A stretch of DNA of 64,000 nt. Source: Macrotis lagotis. Taxonomy: Eukaryota > Chordata > Mammalia > Peramelemorphia > Peramelidae. The notes beneath the pieces were generated by a model. It had not been told where the DNA came from. It worked only from the letters and a program-made list of their open reading frames with translations, and searched no databases. Numbering within the stretch: the first letter of the stretch is position 1; each line of letters begins with the position of its first letter. The stretch is taken from contig NC_133665.1 in NCBI RefSeq assembly GCF_037893015.1, positions 40,500,537 through 40,564,536 on the forward strand. Reading direction: 5' to 3'. Made by a program: the position numbers and the translations under genes. Shown piece by piece: positions 1-11,556 of this stretch.

Positions 1-62
1 AAGGTCACACAGCTGGTTAGTATCAGAGCCAGAACTAGAACTAGAACACAGTTTTCCTAGCT
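1..62 (-). repeat. MIR-type SINE fragment
   Basis: The sequence matches the inverted MIR core (AAGGTCACACAGCTGGTTAG, then a CAGAGCCAG-like segment) and is cut by the window edge. Confidence 0.6.
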
Positions 63-97
63 AATGGGGTCAACGCTCTTTCCGCTGCTCTATTCTT

Positions 98-578
98 GGA
101 GGAGAGAGGGAGAGGGGAGGAAGAAGGAAAGGGTAAGAAAAGAGGGAGAGAGAGGGGGAGGAAGGAGAAGTAAGGGAGGGAGAAAGGAGGGAAGAAGGAG
201 AGAAAAGGAAAAGGGAGAGGGGAATGGAGAAAAAAGGGAGAGGGGATGAAGAAAGAGGGAAAGGAAGAAGAGGAGAGAGGAAATGGGAAGGGGAATAGGA
301 AGAAGTAAGGGAAGGGGAGAATAGTGAGAGGGTCAAGAGGAAAGGCAGGAAGAAAAAAAATAAAGAAAAGGGAGAGAAGAGGAAAGGGGAGAAAGGAGGA
401 GAGGGGAGATGGAGAGATAGGATGGAGAGAGAAATGAGAGGGAGTGAGAAGGAGAAGAAAGAGAAAAGGAAGAGAGAGGGAGAAGAAGGGAAAGAGGAAG
501 AGGAGGGGAAAGAGGTGAGAGGGAGAAGGTGAAAAGAGGAGGGGGGAGAGAGGGAAGTAGTAAGAGAAAGAAAGATAA
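98..578. repeat. Long homopurine (G/A) tract
   Basis: About 480 bp of the + strand is almost pure purine with only scattered T or C interruptions. It is made of irregular GGGA, GAAA and GAGA units rather than a fixed-period tandem repeat. Long reading frames on its complement are an artefact of having almost no stop codons. Such tracts can adopt triplex (H-DNA) structure; that is general knowledge, not shown here. Confidence 0.9.
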
Positions 579-1917
579 ATTCTCTGTTGACTCTGAGGGT
601 ACTGGAATGAACAGATATTTCTGAGCATTTCAAATGACAGGAACAGGCAGGAAGATGTATGAAAAGAAAAGGTCATAGAGAACATATTAACATGTCCCAG
701 ATTTCAGTCAATGTTTCCTTTCAAGCATTTGGAGTGGAAGGAATTACAGTTCAATTGGGAAATAATATGCTGCTGAAAGAAAAAAAAAAATGACAGCAAG
801 TAGAAGGTAACAAACCAAGGAGATTTAACACTGTTTTCTAGAAGAAATGAGAAAATTGCTTTTGTGCTTTGGAAAATATGATAGACAACATACAGCTGGC
901 ACAAGTATGAGAAAAGTAAAAATAAAGAGCTGTTTCAGTTTGCCTTGGGAAAGGAAGAAAGAGAAGAGCGAACCCTGTAGCGAAGCTAAATTGAACTGGT
1001 TTCAGTGAGCTGGGCTTCCTTCTGCCTCTTCCATCTTTAATCTCTTAATTGAAACCAGAGACCCAGAACCCAAAGTAAAGTCTAGATGGAGAATGTAGCA
1101 GTAATATAATACTGTGATTAAGAAAAGAATCAACAAAATTATTATTTCAGTCAAAATCAGAATTTTTGTATAGAGAAATAAATAGGTTATTAAAGGTTGT
1201 AGTACCCTTTTGAGTTTCTTTTTAAATGTTTTAATGATGTTTTGCATGTTTTATACCTCTGTAAAAGAATTTCCTAATAACCTTCTGCCCCAAGAGAACA
1301 TGATAAAAACTCAAATAAAGAAAACAAACATGCACTGTGTCTATAAACAGCATATGTAACAATCTGCACCATAATTAATTACCCTTCTCCCAAAAGAGAA
1401 ATTATATACATTTTCAGTTTTTTTAATCCAAGATTAGACTTTATGCCTAATCTGTACTTTGCCATTGTATAATGTTTAGGTTTACATTGTGCTTACATTA
1501 ACTCTTAGTATTTATAGTATATATACATATACATATAAATATATATGTTGAGTTTCTAGACAATTAAATCATCTGATTCTTTTTTTTAATTAATGACTAG
1601 AAATCAGTTCTCCCTCCATCATGTACTGGTATATTTGAATTTTGAAAGCTAAATGTAAGACTTTATGTCTATCCTTTTGTTCATTTTTACTCCATTTTCC
1701 ACCCTTGTGAATTATTTTTGTAAACTTCTTGGTTATGCAAGGTACTAGCTATCTTTCTCAGATAAAAAAAATGCTTGGTATTTTTAATAACTTGACATCT
1801 ATCTCTACATCCAGGTCAGTGATTAAAATACTAAATTGGGTAGCCATCAAAGTCTTTCTGAGGTTGATATCAATTAGTTAATGAACTAATTAAAATAATT
1901 TAATCAATGTATTTAGG
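579..1917. other. AT-rich DNA with no recognised feature
   Basis: I see no coding potential, SINE head or LINE motif. There is a short A-run near 779-790 and a TATA/CATA-rich patch at about 1515-1548. It may hold very old repeats that cannot be recognised by eye. Confidence 0.5.
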
Positions 1918-2163
1918 TAATTAGTCATTTCAGACATATCTGACTCTTTGTGATCCCATTTGAGATTTTCTTGGCAAAGATACTAGAGTGGTTTGCCATT
2001 TCATTCTCCAGTTAATTTTGTAGATGGGAAAACTGAGGCAAAAAGGGTTAAATGACTTGCCCAAGGTCACATAGCTATTATGTGTCTGAGGCCAGATTTG
2101 AATTCAGGAAGATGAGTCTTCATGATTCCAAGCCCAGTACTCCATCCATTGCACCACTTACAA
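1918..2163 (-). mobile_element. MAR1-type SINE (tRNA head, RTE-like tail)
   Basis: Read on the minus strand this has a tRNA-like head ending near 2160, the CORE segment, and the MAR1 tail marked on the + strand by GACTCTTTGTGATCCCATTT, TTTTCTTGGCAAAGATACTA and GAGTGGTTTGCCATTT. It is near full length. The tail is the one shared with RTE/BovB-class LINEs. Confidence 0.8.
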
Positions 2164-2232
2164 ATCTACTGATACTGAAATCCAGCCCATCTCTTCATTT
2201 TTCCTAGAAATAAACCAGAACAGATTCAGAAC

Positions 2233-2271
2233 CATTCATTCATTCATTCATTCATTCATTCATTCATTCAT
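2233..2271. repeat. (ATTC)n microsatellite
   Basis: About nine and a half perfect tetranucleotide units. Repeats of this type often grow at the 3' end of L2 or MIR copies. Confidence 0.9.
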
Positions 2272-2479
2272 CATGTAGTTAATTGAACTAAGAGACATCA
2301 GAACTTAAACCAATATATCCTTTATTCGAAAGGAAAAATAATAAATTGTGTCACACCAGAAGGAGGATACATTAAAACAGAGGATACTAATAAGAATAAG
2401 GCAGTATCAGTCTCCATGGAACTTATCTTAGAGTCAGAAAGCATTGCAACAACAGGGGTCAGGAAGAAGAAATAAGACA

Positions 2480-2740
2480 AATAGATCCTTTTTCACTCCT
2501 GCCTCTTAAATTCACTTCCTTCATTTAAGTCTGTACAAAAGGGCTTTATCTGGTTCCCCATTTTGTTTCTACTCTCCTCATCCCTAATTACTTTGCTTTT
2601 ATTATTTTATATTAACTTCTCTGGTAGAATGTAAGCCTTTCAAAGATTGGAAGTATTTGAAGACTGGGAACATTTCATTTCTATCTTTGTATTTTTCAAT
2701 GACTGGCACATATTAAATGCTTATTGAAAGAATGAAAAGC
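2480..2740 (+). mobile_element. L2 LINE 3' end
   Basis: The diverged L2 3' end shows its usual order: a pyrimidine-rich part, TAGAATGTAAGCCTTTCAAA, a TTTGTATTTTTCAATG-like stretch, GACTGGCACATATTAAATGC and TTATTGAAAGAATGAA. Confidence 0.65.
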
Positions 2741-3594
2741 AGAATATAATACATATGGGCACTAGAAGAGTTTTGAGATGGAAGAGATCACGAATCAACA
2801 AAGCTATTGTGAACAAAATGGCAAAGGAACTGTGAGCTGAAAGAATGGGCTAATAAGACTTCAATAGATGAAAATAGTAGTGAATGCATGCCAGATAAGA
2901 GAAGAGTACAACCAAGGTAAGAAGGTGGGAAATCATTGGGCATATATGGGGGTACAACAAGAGGTTAGTTTTGTAGGAGCTTATACATATAGAAGAGTAA
3001 TGAAATTCTGAAGATATAAATGAACAATTATGATGAAAAAGAAAGGGAAAAGATATCTAATGACAAAATCATTTGCAAATGATTGATACCTGTTTTACAA
3101 ATCTGTAGATTCTATCATTCAGAGATTTCCCCTGTTTCCCCCAATGGAGGCTGCAATATTTGCCAAGTTGTCTGACCTCTCCTATTCTCCATGTTTTCTT
3201 TAAGATAAAAACAGTTTCAATTATCATATCACAAATTCTTTTAATAGCTTTACATGTGATTCATTTAAACCTGGTCCCTTTGGAGTCCTTTTAAATGATC
3301 TTAAGTTTCCTCTGTTAAATGATTAGATAACCAAAGAAAAGGAAAGAGCATATCGTTAAGAATGTGGTTATTTATGTAAGCCACAATTAAGGGCAAGTGG
3401 GTATCAAAGGTGGTTGTAATGAAAGATATGAATCCAGATTGGAAAGAAGGTCAAGAACACAGAGATGTGAAGCTGACCTAGTTCAATCAGGGGCTTCACA
3501 TAGCCTCTGATCAAGCAAGAGCTTATCCCAGGATGGGGACAAAACTAAGTTCTCAGATAGGGATAATATCTGACTACAGAAGTATGAAAGAAAG

Positions 3595-3820
3595 GAAATA
3601 GCACTTTTATCAAATACTTCTCTTCATTTGATCCTCATAAGAACCCTGTGGGTTTTATGCTATTCATATCCTCATTATGCTATTTTAAAAACTGAGATAG
3701 GCAGAGGATGAATGACTTGACGAGGGTCATGCAACTAGTAAATATCTGAGCTGAATTTGAATTGTCTTCCTAACTCTAGGTCCAACACTCTATCATCCTT
3801 TGAATCATCTAACTGTGTCT
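3595..3820 (-). mobile_element. MIR SINE, near full length
   Basis: On the + strand: GCACTTTTATCA, TTTGATCCTCATAAGAACCC, an ACTGAGATAGGCAGAGG-like core, GGGTCATGCAACTAGTAA, and the tRNA-like head near 3770-3815. This is the inverted MIR order. Confidence 0.75.
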
Positions 3821-3934
3821 AAGAACAGCATGAAGAACTTTCTGCTGCAATCTAGCATGTGAATAGTGGAATTAGATAAAAGCATCTACTTTGTGTATGA
3901 TAAGTCTTATAACATTTAGTTGGGACATTTTCTT

Positions 3935-4187
3935 TTATGTTGAGTTGTTTCAGTAACATCTCATTCTTTGTGACCCCATATGGGATTTTTTTGGTAAAAA
4001 AAGAAACCACTGGAGAGGCTTGGCATTTCTTTCTCCAGCTCACTTTACAGATGAGGAACTGAGGCAAAAGGGTTAAGTATCTTGCTTAGGATCACACAGC
4101 TAGTAAGTGTCTGAGGCTGAACTCAAACTCATTTCCTCCTGATGCAAGGGTCAGAGCTCTATTCATTAGGTTACCTAGTTGTCTAGC
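3935..4187 (-). mobile_element. MAR1-type SINE
   Basis: The inverted MAR1 tail (TTTGTGACCCCATATGGGAT, GCATTTCTTTCTCCAG) is followed by the CORE (GAGGAACTGAGGCAAAAGGG) and the tRNA-like head near 4150-4185. A tract in the tail is A-expanded. Confidence 0.8.
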
Positions 4188-4241
4188 ATCTTTTGTTCTT
4201 AGTTACTTGAATTTTTCCCTATATTACTGCTCCTCTCCCAG

Positions 4242-4424
4242 AAAGTCATCCCTTTTTTTAAAGTTTTTTTTTGCAAGGCAAATGGGGTTGAGTGGCTTGC
4301 CCAAGGCCACACAGCTAGGTAATTATTAAGTGTCTGAGATCAGATTTGAACCCAGGTACTCCTTACTCCAAGGCCGGTGCTTTATCCACTACGCCACCTA
4401 GCCGCCCCTAAAGTCATCCCTTTT
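4242..4424 (-). mobile_element. SINE1/WSINE-type element with perfect 15-bp TSD
   Basis: A minus-strand tRNA-derived SINE (GGGGCGGCTAGGTGGCG head at the right, poly-T at the left) is bounded by AAAGTCATCCCTTTT at 4242-4256 and again at 4410-4424. The perfect duplication and good match to the family indicate a relatively recent insertion. Confidence 0.9.
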
Positions 4425-4769
4425 AACACAATTTTTAAAAAGAAAAATAAGAAAAAATATTTTAAAACAACCAATACATTAAAAAATGATCCAAAAAACC
4501 ATATAGTGTATGACAATTCTTGATAAAATTACAGAATGTAATAGTGACTAGAAATCATATTTAATTTACTTTTTTATTTTTGTCTAATCCATATGACCAA
4601 AGAGGAGTTTGTTATTATTTGGGGAATACTGGTTATTACTCTTAATGACCCTGGGTTGCTTTCAAATCTAATCGATTTTCCCACGTGAATGAATCAGATA
4701 ACCTCTGTTGTGTCTAGTGTTGCTTAAATAAAATCTATTCATGATTAACTCTGGCATTTCCTGCCTGTT

Positions 4770-4975
4770 GGATTGAAGAATCTGAGAGCCTCAGTTTAAA
4801 TCCCAACCCTGTTACTTGTCTATATGAACTGGGGAAATCACTTAACCTTTTGGCCAATTAGTGAGAATTTATTAAGAGCACCTCCTGGCTTCCTGCCTAT
4901 ACAAAAAGAGGCAAAAGACAAGCTCTACCCTCAAGGAGCTAACAATCTAATATAAATATCAACTAGCTCTAAAAG
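4770..4975. repeat. MIR fragment followed by inverted L2 3' end
   Basis: At 4770-4850 a plus-strand MIR head is visible (GAGAGCCTCAGTTTAAATCC, GGGGAAATCACTTAACC). At 4855-4975 an L2 3' end lies on the minus strand (AATTTATTAAGAGCACCTCC, CTCAAGGAGCTAACAATCTA). Confidence 0.55.
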
Positions 4976-5285
4976 GCAAGCAAATCCTAAAATTAAAATA
5001 ATTAAGATAATACTGTACAGTTAAAATATTTCACATATTACCATAAAATTGTATTGAATAAAAACCATAAGAGAAGCAGTTCTAGTAATTAATAATCAAG
5101 TCATTAACTATAATTATGAATTTTAGCAACATATATGTATAAATGAAATATAATAAACTAAAAATATAATTATAAAATTAATTATAACTAACAATAAATT
5201 TATTAACTAGGCCAGTTAATTGATGATCAGTGGATCCTCATGATAACAGAACTGTGGATAAGTTCAAAGTCTTAATATACTTTTC

Positions 5286-5777
5286 AGAAAGGGGGTTCCA
5301 TGACCAAATAAGAGATAGAGAACATTAAGAAATGCAAAATGCATAATTTTGATTATGTTAAATTAAAACGTTTTGGCTCAAACAAAACCAATGCTACCAA
5401 TATTAGAAGAAAAGCAGAAAATTGGGAAATAATTTTTACAACTAATGTTTCTGATAAAGGATTCATATCTAAAATAAAAAGAGAGTGGAGTCAAATTTAT
5501 AAGACTACAAGTCACTCCCCAATTGATAAATGGTCAAAGGATATGAACATAGATTTAGTATGAAGTAATTAAAGCTATCTATAGTCATATGAGGAAATGC
5601 TCTAAATAATTTTTGTTTAAAGGTATATAAATTAAAATAACTTTGAGGTTCTACCTCACACCTAACAGATTGGTAAATATGACAACAAAGGGAAATTATA
5701 AATATTGGTGAAGATGTGGAAAAATTGAGACACTAATGCATTGTTGGTGAAGTTGTGAACTGCTCTAAACATTTTGG
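5286..5777 (+). mobile_element. L1 ORF2 C-terminal part, left piece
   Basis: The translation carries L1 ORF2 features: NFDYVKLKRFGSNKTNA, then SHSPIDKWSKDMN. The DNA continues through the ORF2 C-terminal coding segment up to the insertion at 5778. It resumes at 6568. The frame is broken, so this is a dead 5'-truncated copy. Confidence 0.85.
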
Positions 5778-6567
5778 GATTATAGATAATGTATTTCTCA
5801 ATGGTGTTTCTCTTGTTTCTCTGCTTGCTCATTTTCCCAGCCTGGGCCTGTTTTTGGGGTGCTTCCTGAGCTTTTGGGACACTCCCACAAGGGTCTCAGT
5901 ATGTGAGGCTCTGTCCTCCCTCCTGGTCTGTAAATGACCACAAGCTCCCCTGCCCCTGCCACGGGGCTGAGGTGGGGGGGGGGGGGGGCTGGACTGGGAT
6001 TAGGATCTGAATGTGGTCAGAGCCCCAGAGTCCTGTTCCAGGGGCAGAGGACAGAGCTTGGCAGTCTCTCTCTCTCTTCACTCCCCTCCCTAGGTTCAAT
6101 GGGCTCATGCCCTGGGGGCTCCTGCTTACCAGCTCCACCTGCTTCTGTTTCCTGGATCTGGTCTGTGCTGTCCACGCTGCTTGCTGTGTGCCCTGAGGGC
6201 TGGGCTTCACGTGCTCATTCTGGCAGAGGTCCCCTGCTGTTACCCCAATTTGTGCCCGGTGCTCCCCGGGGTGTAGCTCAGGAAACTCCCCCGCTGCTGT
6301 GAGCTGTGGCTCCCAGCGCCCTGGTTACCTCCGGAAGGCTGAAGTTCTTTCGCTCTGGCGGGCCACCCCTCTGGCTGGATGCCCCTCCAACCCCGGGGAG
6401 CAGAGTCTTTCTGCTCTTTTCCAGGTTACCTTGAGTAGGAGAACTGCCTCACTGGGTCCCTCTGTGGGCTCTGTCCCTCGAAAATCCAGTTAGAGTCCTT
6501 AGTTTCAAAGATTTATGAGAGAGCACCTAGGACACAATCCACTCTTGTCCTGCTCTAAACATTTTGG
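5760..6567. mobile_element. 772-bp GC-rich insertion with 18-bp TSD, source unknown
   Basis: CTGCTCTAAACATTTTGG occurs exactly at 5760-5777 and at 6550-6567, and the L1 reads continuously across one copy. The inserted DNA (5778-6549) is strikingly GC-rich, with a 15-base G run near 5976-5990 and CpGs clustered at about 6195-6395. It has no poly-A or poly-T end, no AATAAA and no obvious terminal repeats. The long duplication points to target-primed integration rather than an LTR or DNA transposon. It could be an L1 5'-UTR fragment or another retroposed GC-rich RNA; the strand is undetermined. Reading frames of 104 and 122 codons inside look fortuitous. Confidence 0.75.
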
Positions 6568-7245
6568 AAAGCAATTTGGAACTATGTCCAAAGGGGTATA
6601 AAACTGCATTTCCTTTGATTCAGCAATATCACTATTTGGTGTGTATCCTAAAGTGATCATATAAAAGGGAAAAGAACCTATAGGTACAAAAATATTTATA
6701 GCAACTATTTTTGTGGTGGTAAAGAATTATAAACTGAGAGTATGCCCTTCAATTGGGTGATGTCTGAAGAAGTTGTGAATGTGAATGTAATAGAATATTA
6801 TTGTTTTATAAGAAATGATAATCAGGCAGATTTCCGGAAAAATCTGAAAGACTTACATAAAATGATGCTGAATAAAGTGGACAAAACCAGGAGAACATTG
6901 TAAATAGTAATAGTAACATATCAACTATGATAGACTTATCTCTTCTCTTCTTATGTCTTCTTATCTCTTCTCTGCAATACTTTGTTCTGAGTCAGTTCCA
7001 TCTACATCAAGAAAAGAACTATGAATTTAGATGCAGATCAAAGCATACTATTGCTTTTTTTGTTGTTGTTTTTTCTTTCACATCTTTTTTCCCCTTTGGT
7101 TCTGATTCTTCTTTGACAATGAAACCAATGTTGAAATAAGTTTAGTATGATTATACATGTAAAACCTACATCAGATTGGAGGGAAGAAGAAAAATTTGGA
7201 ACTCAATCCTATAAAAATAAATGTTGAAAACTAACAAAAGACATG
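6568..7245 (+). mobile_element. L1 ORF2 end and 3' UTR, right piece
   Basis: This continues the L1 broken at 5777. It runs GGAAAGCAATTTGGAACTAT, a degenerate ORF2 C-terminus (EYYCFIRND-like around 6794-6820), GGACAAAACCAGGAGAACAT, the 3' UTR, and CCTATAAAAATAAATGTTGA near the end. Confidence 0.85.
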
Positions 7246-7617
7246 ATTGTTAATTGAAAAGCCTGTAGATTCTCCTTGGTGAAATCAAACAGTTTTTCTA
7301 TTGCTTCAATGACAAAATCATCATTTAATACAAATTAAAAAAAAGTATTTGTCAGGGTTATATAAGTATTTAGTTCTCAGGAATTCTGTTAAAAATCTTT
7401 TTTATTAACAGAATAGATTTAGGATATTTCTCAAAAATGTTATTGCCCATAATATTATAAACATAGAGCATACATATATATATATATATATATGAAAAAA
7501 CTTAAATATTCAACAAGAATAATTTGTGGTTTCATTAGCACAAGGAATTATCCTCAATGATGGTATATTTTACAACTGGTCTAAGATTTAGTAGATGGAT
7601 CATTGGGAATTGCCTGA
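7246..7617. other. AT-rich DNA with a (TA)n run
   Basis: No gene or recognisable repeat apart from a (TA)n microsatellite at 7471-7492. Confidence 0.5.
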
Positions 7618-7985
7618 GATATTTCAAGGTTAAATGAATTGGCCAAGGTCATACACATAATAAATATCAGAGGCAGGAATTGAACCTAGCTCTTCCTCAT
7701 TCGTAGCCTAAGACACTATCCACTAATTGGTGCTATCTCTTCAAAAAATGCCGCTTTAAAGATAACATAAGTATTTATAAGTATTATCCCAGTTTTATTC
7801 TCATTATAACTCTAGAAGAAAATACTATCATTTTTACCATTTTGCAGATAAGGAAACTGAGGACAACAGTGGTTAAAAAACTTACCCAGGGTCATAGAAC
7901 TAGGATGTGTCTGAAGCTGGATTTGAATGTAGATTTCCCTGACTCCAGGGCAAGTACTCTGTTTACTATACTACCTAGCTGCCAT
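7618..7985 (-). mobile_element. Two inverted MIR copies
   Basis: At 7618-7740 and about 7765-7985 the inverted MIR pattern recurs: a TTGGCCAAGGTCATAC-type core in the first; ATTTTGCAGATAAGGAAACT, CCCAGGGTCATAGAACTAGG and CTACCTAGCTGCC in the second. Confidence 0.7.
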
Positions 7986-9510
7986 TAAAACAAAAGTGTA
8001 TTTTCATTTTAATTCTTTAACACTATCCCAGTTCAGCCACATTGTTTGCATTAAGAAAACCCCAATATGGAGTATAGATTTCAATATTAATTTCACAGCT
8101 ACAAAGGTGTGGCACAATTATCTGTTAATTTTTATCCACAAATATGCCATAGATAAAATTTTCAATCAATGGTTCTTGAGAACTTTGAAGACTGCAGTGG
8201 CAATTGAACATGGGTCTGTAGGTCCTGAGAAGTAGCTGAACACCATTCAGAAGGGATGGGCAATGTTCTCCATTGTTCTCAGTCATTAAAAGGTTGTTGG
8301 ATTCAGATCCTCGAATCCAGAGTGGTCAAGAATCCAGAGTGGCTGATATGGGTGCTGCAAGATGTTTATTGTGGTAAAGCAACTGGTCTCAGAGAAGTCA
8401 GCAGGAGACCTAGGGAAAGTTTTTTTTTTCCTTTGTGAAGGACTTTGGAAAGCATTGTGGTTTGGGAGGTGTCTGATGAAAGGAACTCTAAAGAATGTAT
8501 TAACAACACAGCAGTATAGCTCTGTCCTAGTACTAAGCTATTGCCATATTGATGAGTAGCTCACAAGTCAAAGATGGAAGGTTTGAAAGGAAAGACTGTA
8601 CTAATGATTAATTTATTGAGAGAAACTTTAAAAAGTACGTAATTGTCACATTCTGCCACTGCATAGCACAGTTAATGTGTGATAGTGCCCTGATGCTATG
8701 GGAGGAATCAAAACTATTTAAGGCCAAGAGCCAGATATCTTCAATAGTCATGTTTCCTATAAACCTGGCCTCGGGATGGAAAGTTTCTGGTAAAGACAAG
8801 TGGGAAGGATGCAGTGTGTTGTATAATATAGTAATTAGCATAATTGTATAACTCATGCCTCCAAACATTTGGTTGGTTGGTATGGTATTCTTCGATAATG
8901 AAGGACTAATAGTTCCAGTCAATATCACCAACTAGATGCATTACTTAATAGTACATCATATGCAATTATAATATCATCAAACTATATTTAAATTCAAATC
9001 TTATTTGAACTCATCTAAAATGTTAGCTATAATGTAAAATTAAACAATTGTAGAGATTGGAAGTACTGGACAAATAAACTTAAAATATTTAAAGGAAACA
9101 ATGATAAATCAATGCTCTCAGATACCTACATACAAATGTGCAAAATATGGATTTACTAGAGATCATAATGCTAATAGGGAAAATCTGTCTTCTCTCTATC
9201 CACGAGATTTCTGGGGATGAGACTAATAATTAAAAGGTGATTTATTTTTTAAATTAACATCATAGAGTAAAATCATATATTAAGAAAACTCAAGGAAATT
9301 CAGTAATTAAAGAGAATGGTTAGTTAAAATTAATGGAGGAAGAATTAGAAGTGATATTATAAATGAATGTGTTTTGCAGACTACTCACCCAGAAGAAACA
9401 AAATATAAGTTTAGAAAATATGTCACAGAATAAATACACAATAAATGATGGGGAATGTCAATTATCTGGATGATTGTTGAAGCCTGCTTTTGTGAAAGGT
9501 ACATCTGCTG
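7986..9510. other. Mostly unassigned sequence with a 107-codon minus-strand frame
   Basis: No recognised SINE or LINE. The longest frame runs 8608-8931 on the minus strand (107 codons, beginning MVILTGTISPSLSKN and containing FHPEARFIGNMTIEDIWLLA). I recognise no family. It has no splice structure or promoter context. It could be a decayed processed pseudogene, an old retroelement or chance. Confidence 0.35.
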
Positions 9511-9514
9511 ATAT

Positions 9515-9780
9515 ATGTTCTTCAATAGCTTTAATCATAATTTCATTATTCACAAACTGGAGCAAGTGTTGAGGAGAACTGATATTCTGAAAATAATTCT
9601 GACCAATAAGGAGAAACTGATTGCTGAAGTGGAGAGAATAGGAGCTTTAGAGGAAAGAGACAAAATCATCTTCCTGGTCACGTCAAATGGTAGAAAGTTG
9701 AACATGGTTTACCCTAGATTTTGGGAGAATAGATTTCAAAGAACAGTTATATAAAAGATAGGGAATATCCAATAATCTAA
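9515..9780 (+). pseudogene. CR1/L3-like LINE remnant
   Basis: A frame at 9515-9754 contains ILTNKEKLIAEVERIGALEE. This resembles the segment after the endonuclease domain of CR1-class LINEs, where an NKE-L-(V/I)-(G/A)-(E/D)-V-x-x-x-G-x-L pattern is typical, followed by a basic and aromatic stretch (PRFWENRFQRT). Assignment is by pattern only. Confidence 0.4.
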
Positions 9781-11223
9781 AATTCTAAAGATGAAGTTAG
9801 TCCAGGAAAAATGAACTCTTTAAGAGTAAAATTCTGAATATGTAAATACAAATGATTCCAATAAAAAAGAAAGGGAGTAACTGGTTAATGAAGGTACATA
9901 AGGAACTCATTGACCAGCTTAGATTTCTAAAGCTTTGGGGAGAAGACTGGAACAATGAAGGTAAATAGGTAAATGTGGCATAATTCTGTCAAGTATACTG
10001 TTAGAATTGCTAAAGTATATGATAAGCTTGGGCTGGCAATGAGTCCAATTTCAATGGGTTGTAGAACAGGTTACACATTAATAAGTATCATATTTTTCAA
10101 GTGCAATCTTTGTGAATAAATTAGATGTAAATTAGATGATGTAGAGATAGCAGGATTCAGAGCTAACTGATTGATTGAACCCAAAGAGTTATTAATGGTC
10201 ATACTATCATAATATCATAGTCAAAGTGGAGTCAAGTTTATAAGTGAAATGATTTGACCTCTCTATAATTATACAAAAATATTTTTTAAAAAATTAATGG
10301 AATGGTGTGATAGGTGACTGTGTCAAAATTATGTGAGATGGGTGCTACACTGTGTCAGCATTGGATAACATTTGGTGTAACATTATAGACAGTCCAATTC
10401 TAAGTCTGTGACCTCGGCTAGAATCATACTGTTCCTCCACTTTCCTCCCTCTCTTAGCAGTTTTGCTGCCACATTTATAACCAACTGGTCCATTGCAAGT
10501 ATTGTATTGGTTCTTTAGGGAGATTGTTTGATGGCTTTACAATTTCAGCTCTAAAAAAACCAGAAAAGTGAGAATTGCTGTCAGAAACTTCACCTAAGCT
10601 TCTGTTGCCCTTTGGGACACACCTTCCTGATCTAGTTGACTGTCTTCCATGCTAACACTGGAGGAGGAGAAGGGAAGTGCTTTTTTTTTTTCACCTTAAA
10701 GACTTTTAAATCACTTCTTTTGATTTCTTATTGGTAAAGTTGCTTTAAATTGTATTCCATGATCTAAGAATGCCTCTTATTGCACTTTAATCCCCAAATG
10801 GAAGGAACTGGTCTAGTTTAGGATTGGTGCAGAATATCTGGATAAAAGCAAAGCCAAGATTTTCAGTGACAGTCTGGCCACAACTATATGATAGCCAGGT
10901 CTAATATAAAGGAACTTACCAGGATTAAATATAACTATCTCCCCCAGCCTCCCAAGAAGGTCAGCTAAAAAAGGACAAGAAGAGAAATGATTCTATAGTA
11001 ATTTCAAGTGAAAATGAACTAAGGTTTTTAGTGGACTAGAAGCTCAAAATAAATTAACAAAAAAGTCAAAAAGTCAAATGTTAGTTTGGCTTTATCATAG
11101 ACGTATTGTGTCCAAATTGTGGGAGCTGATACTCCCATTGTATTCTGCCTTGGTCAGAACACATCTGAGGAACTGTGTTCATTTCTGGATGAGAAATTTA
11201 AAGGACACTGAGATAGCAAATGG
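9781..11223. other. No recognised feature
   Basis: AT-rich sequence with no supported gene or repeat call. Around 10370-10700 it is less AT-rich and looks unique. Confidence 0.5.
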
Positions 11224-11467
11224 GCAGCTAAGTGATACAGTACATAGAGCACCAGAACTGGGTTAAGACAGCCTGAGTTCAAATCCAGCCTGAGACTCTA
11301 GCTGTGTGATTGTGGGCAAGTGACTTAGCCTTTTTGCCTCAGTTTCCTCATCTGTAAAATGAACAAGAGAAGGAAATTGCAAACTACTCTAGTATCTTTG
11401 CCAAGAAAACCCCAAATAGAGTCATGAAAAGTTGAGAATGAGTGAAACTACTGAATAGCAAGCAACA
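11224..11467 (+). mobile_element. MAR1-type SINE, near full length
   Basis: The tRNA-like head (GGGCAGCTAAGTGATACAGT, GAGTTCAAATCC B-box), CORE (CAGTTTCCTCATCTGTAAAA) and MAR1 tail (ACTCTAGTATCTTTGCCAAG, CCCCAAATAGAGTCATGAAA) appear in order. Confidence 0.85.
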
Positions 11468-11556
11468 ATGATACAGCAGATCATGTCTAGAAAAGGACAT
11501 CTAATGCACTGAAAGAACTACAATCTGCTAGACAAGGATCAGCTGAAAGTATTTGA

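Noticed and set aside
41-685. Long minus-strand frames of 214 and 187 codons rich in S, F, P and L
   Set aside because: They are the pyrimidine complement of a homopurine tract, which contains almost no stop codons in any frame. The composition is not protein-like.
5896-6302. Frames of 104 and 122 codons in the GC-rich insert
   Set aside because: GC-rich DNA lowers stop frequency. The two frames overlap on opposite strands, and no domain, signal or splice site supports either.
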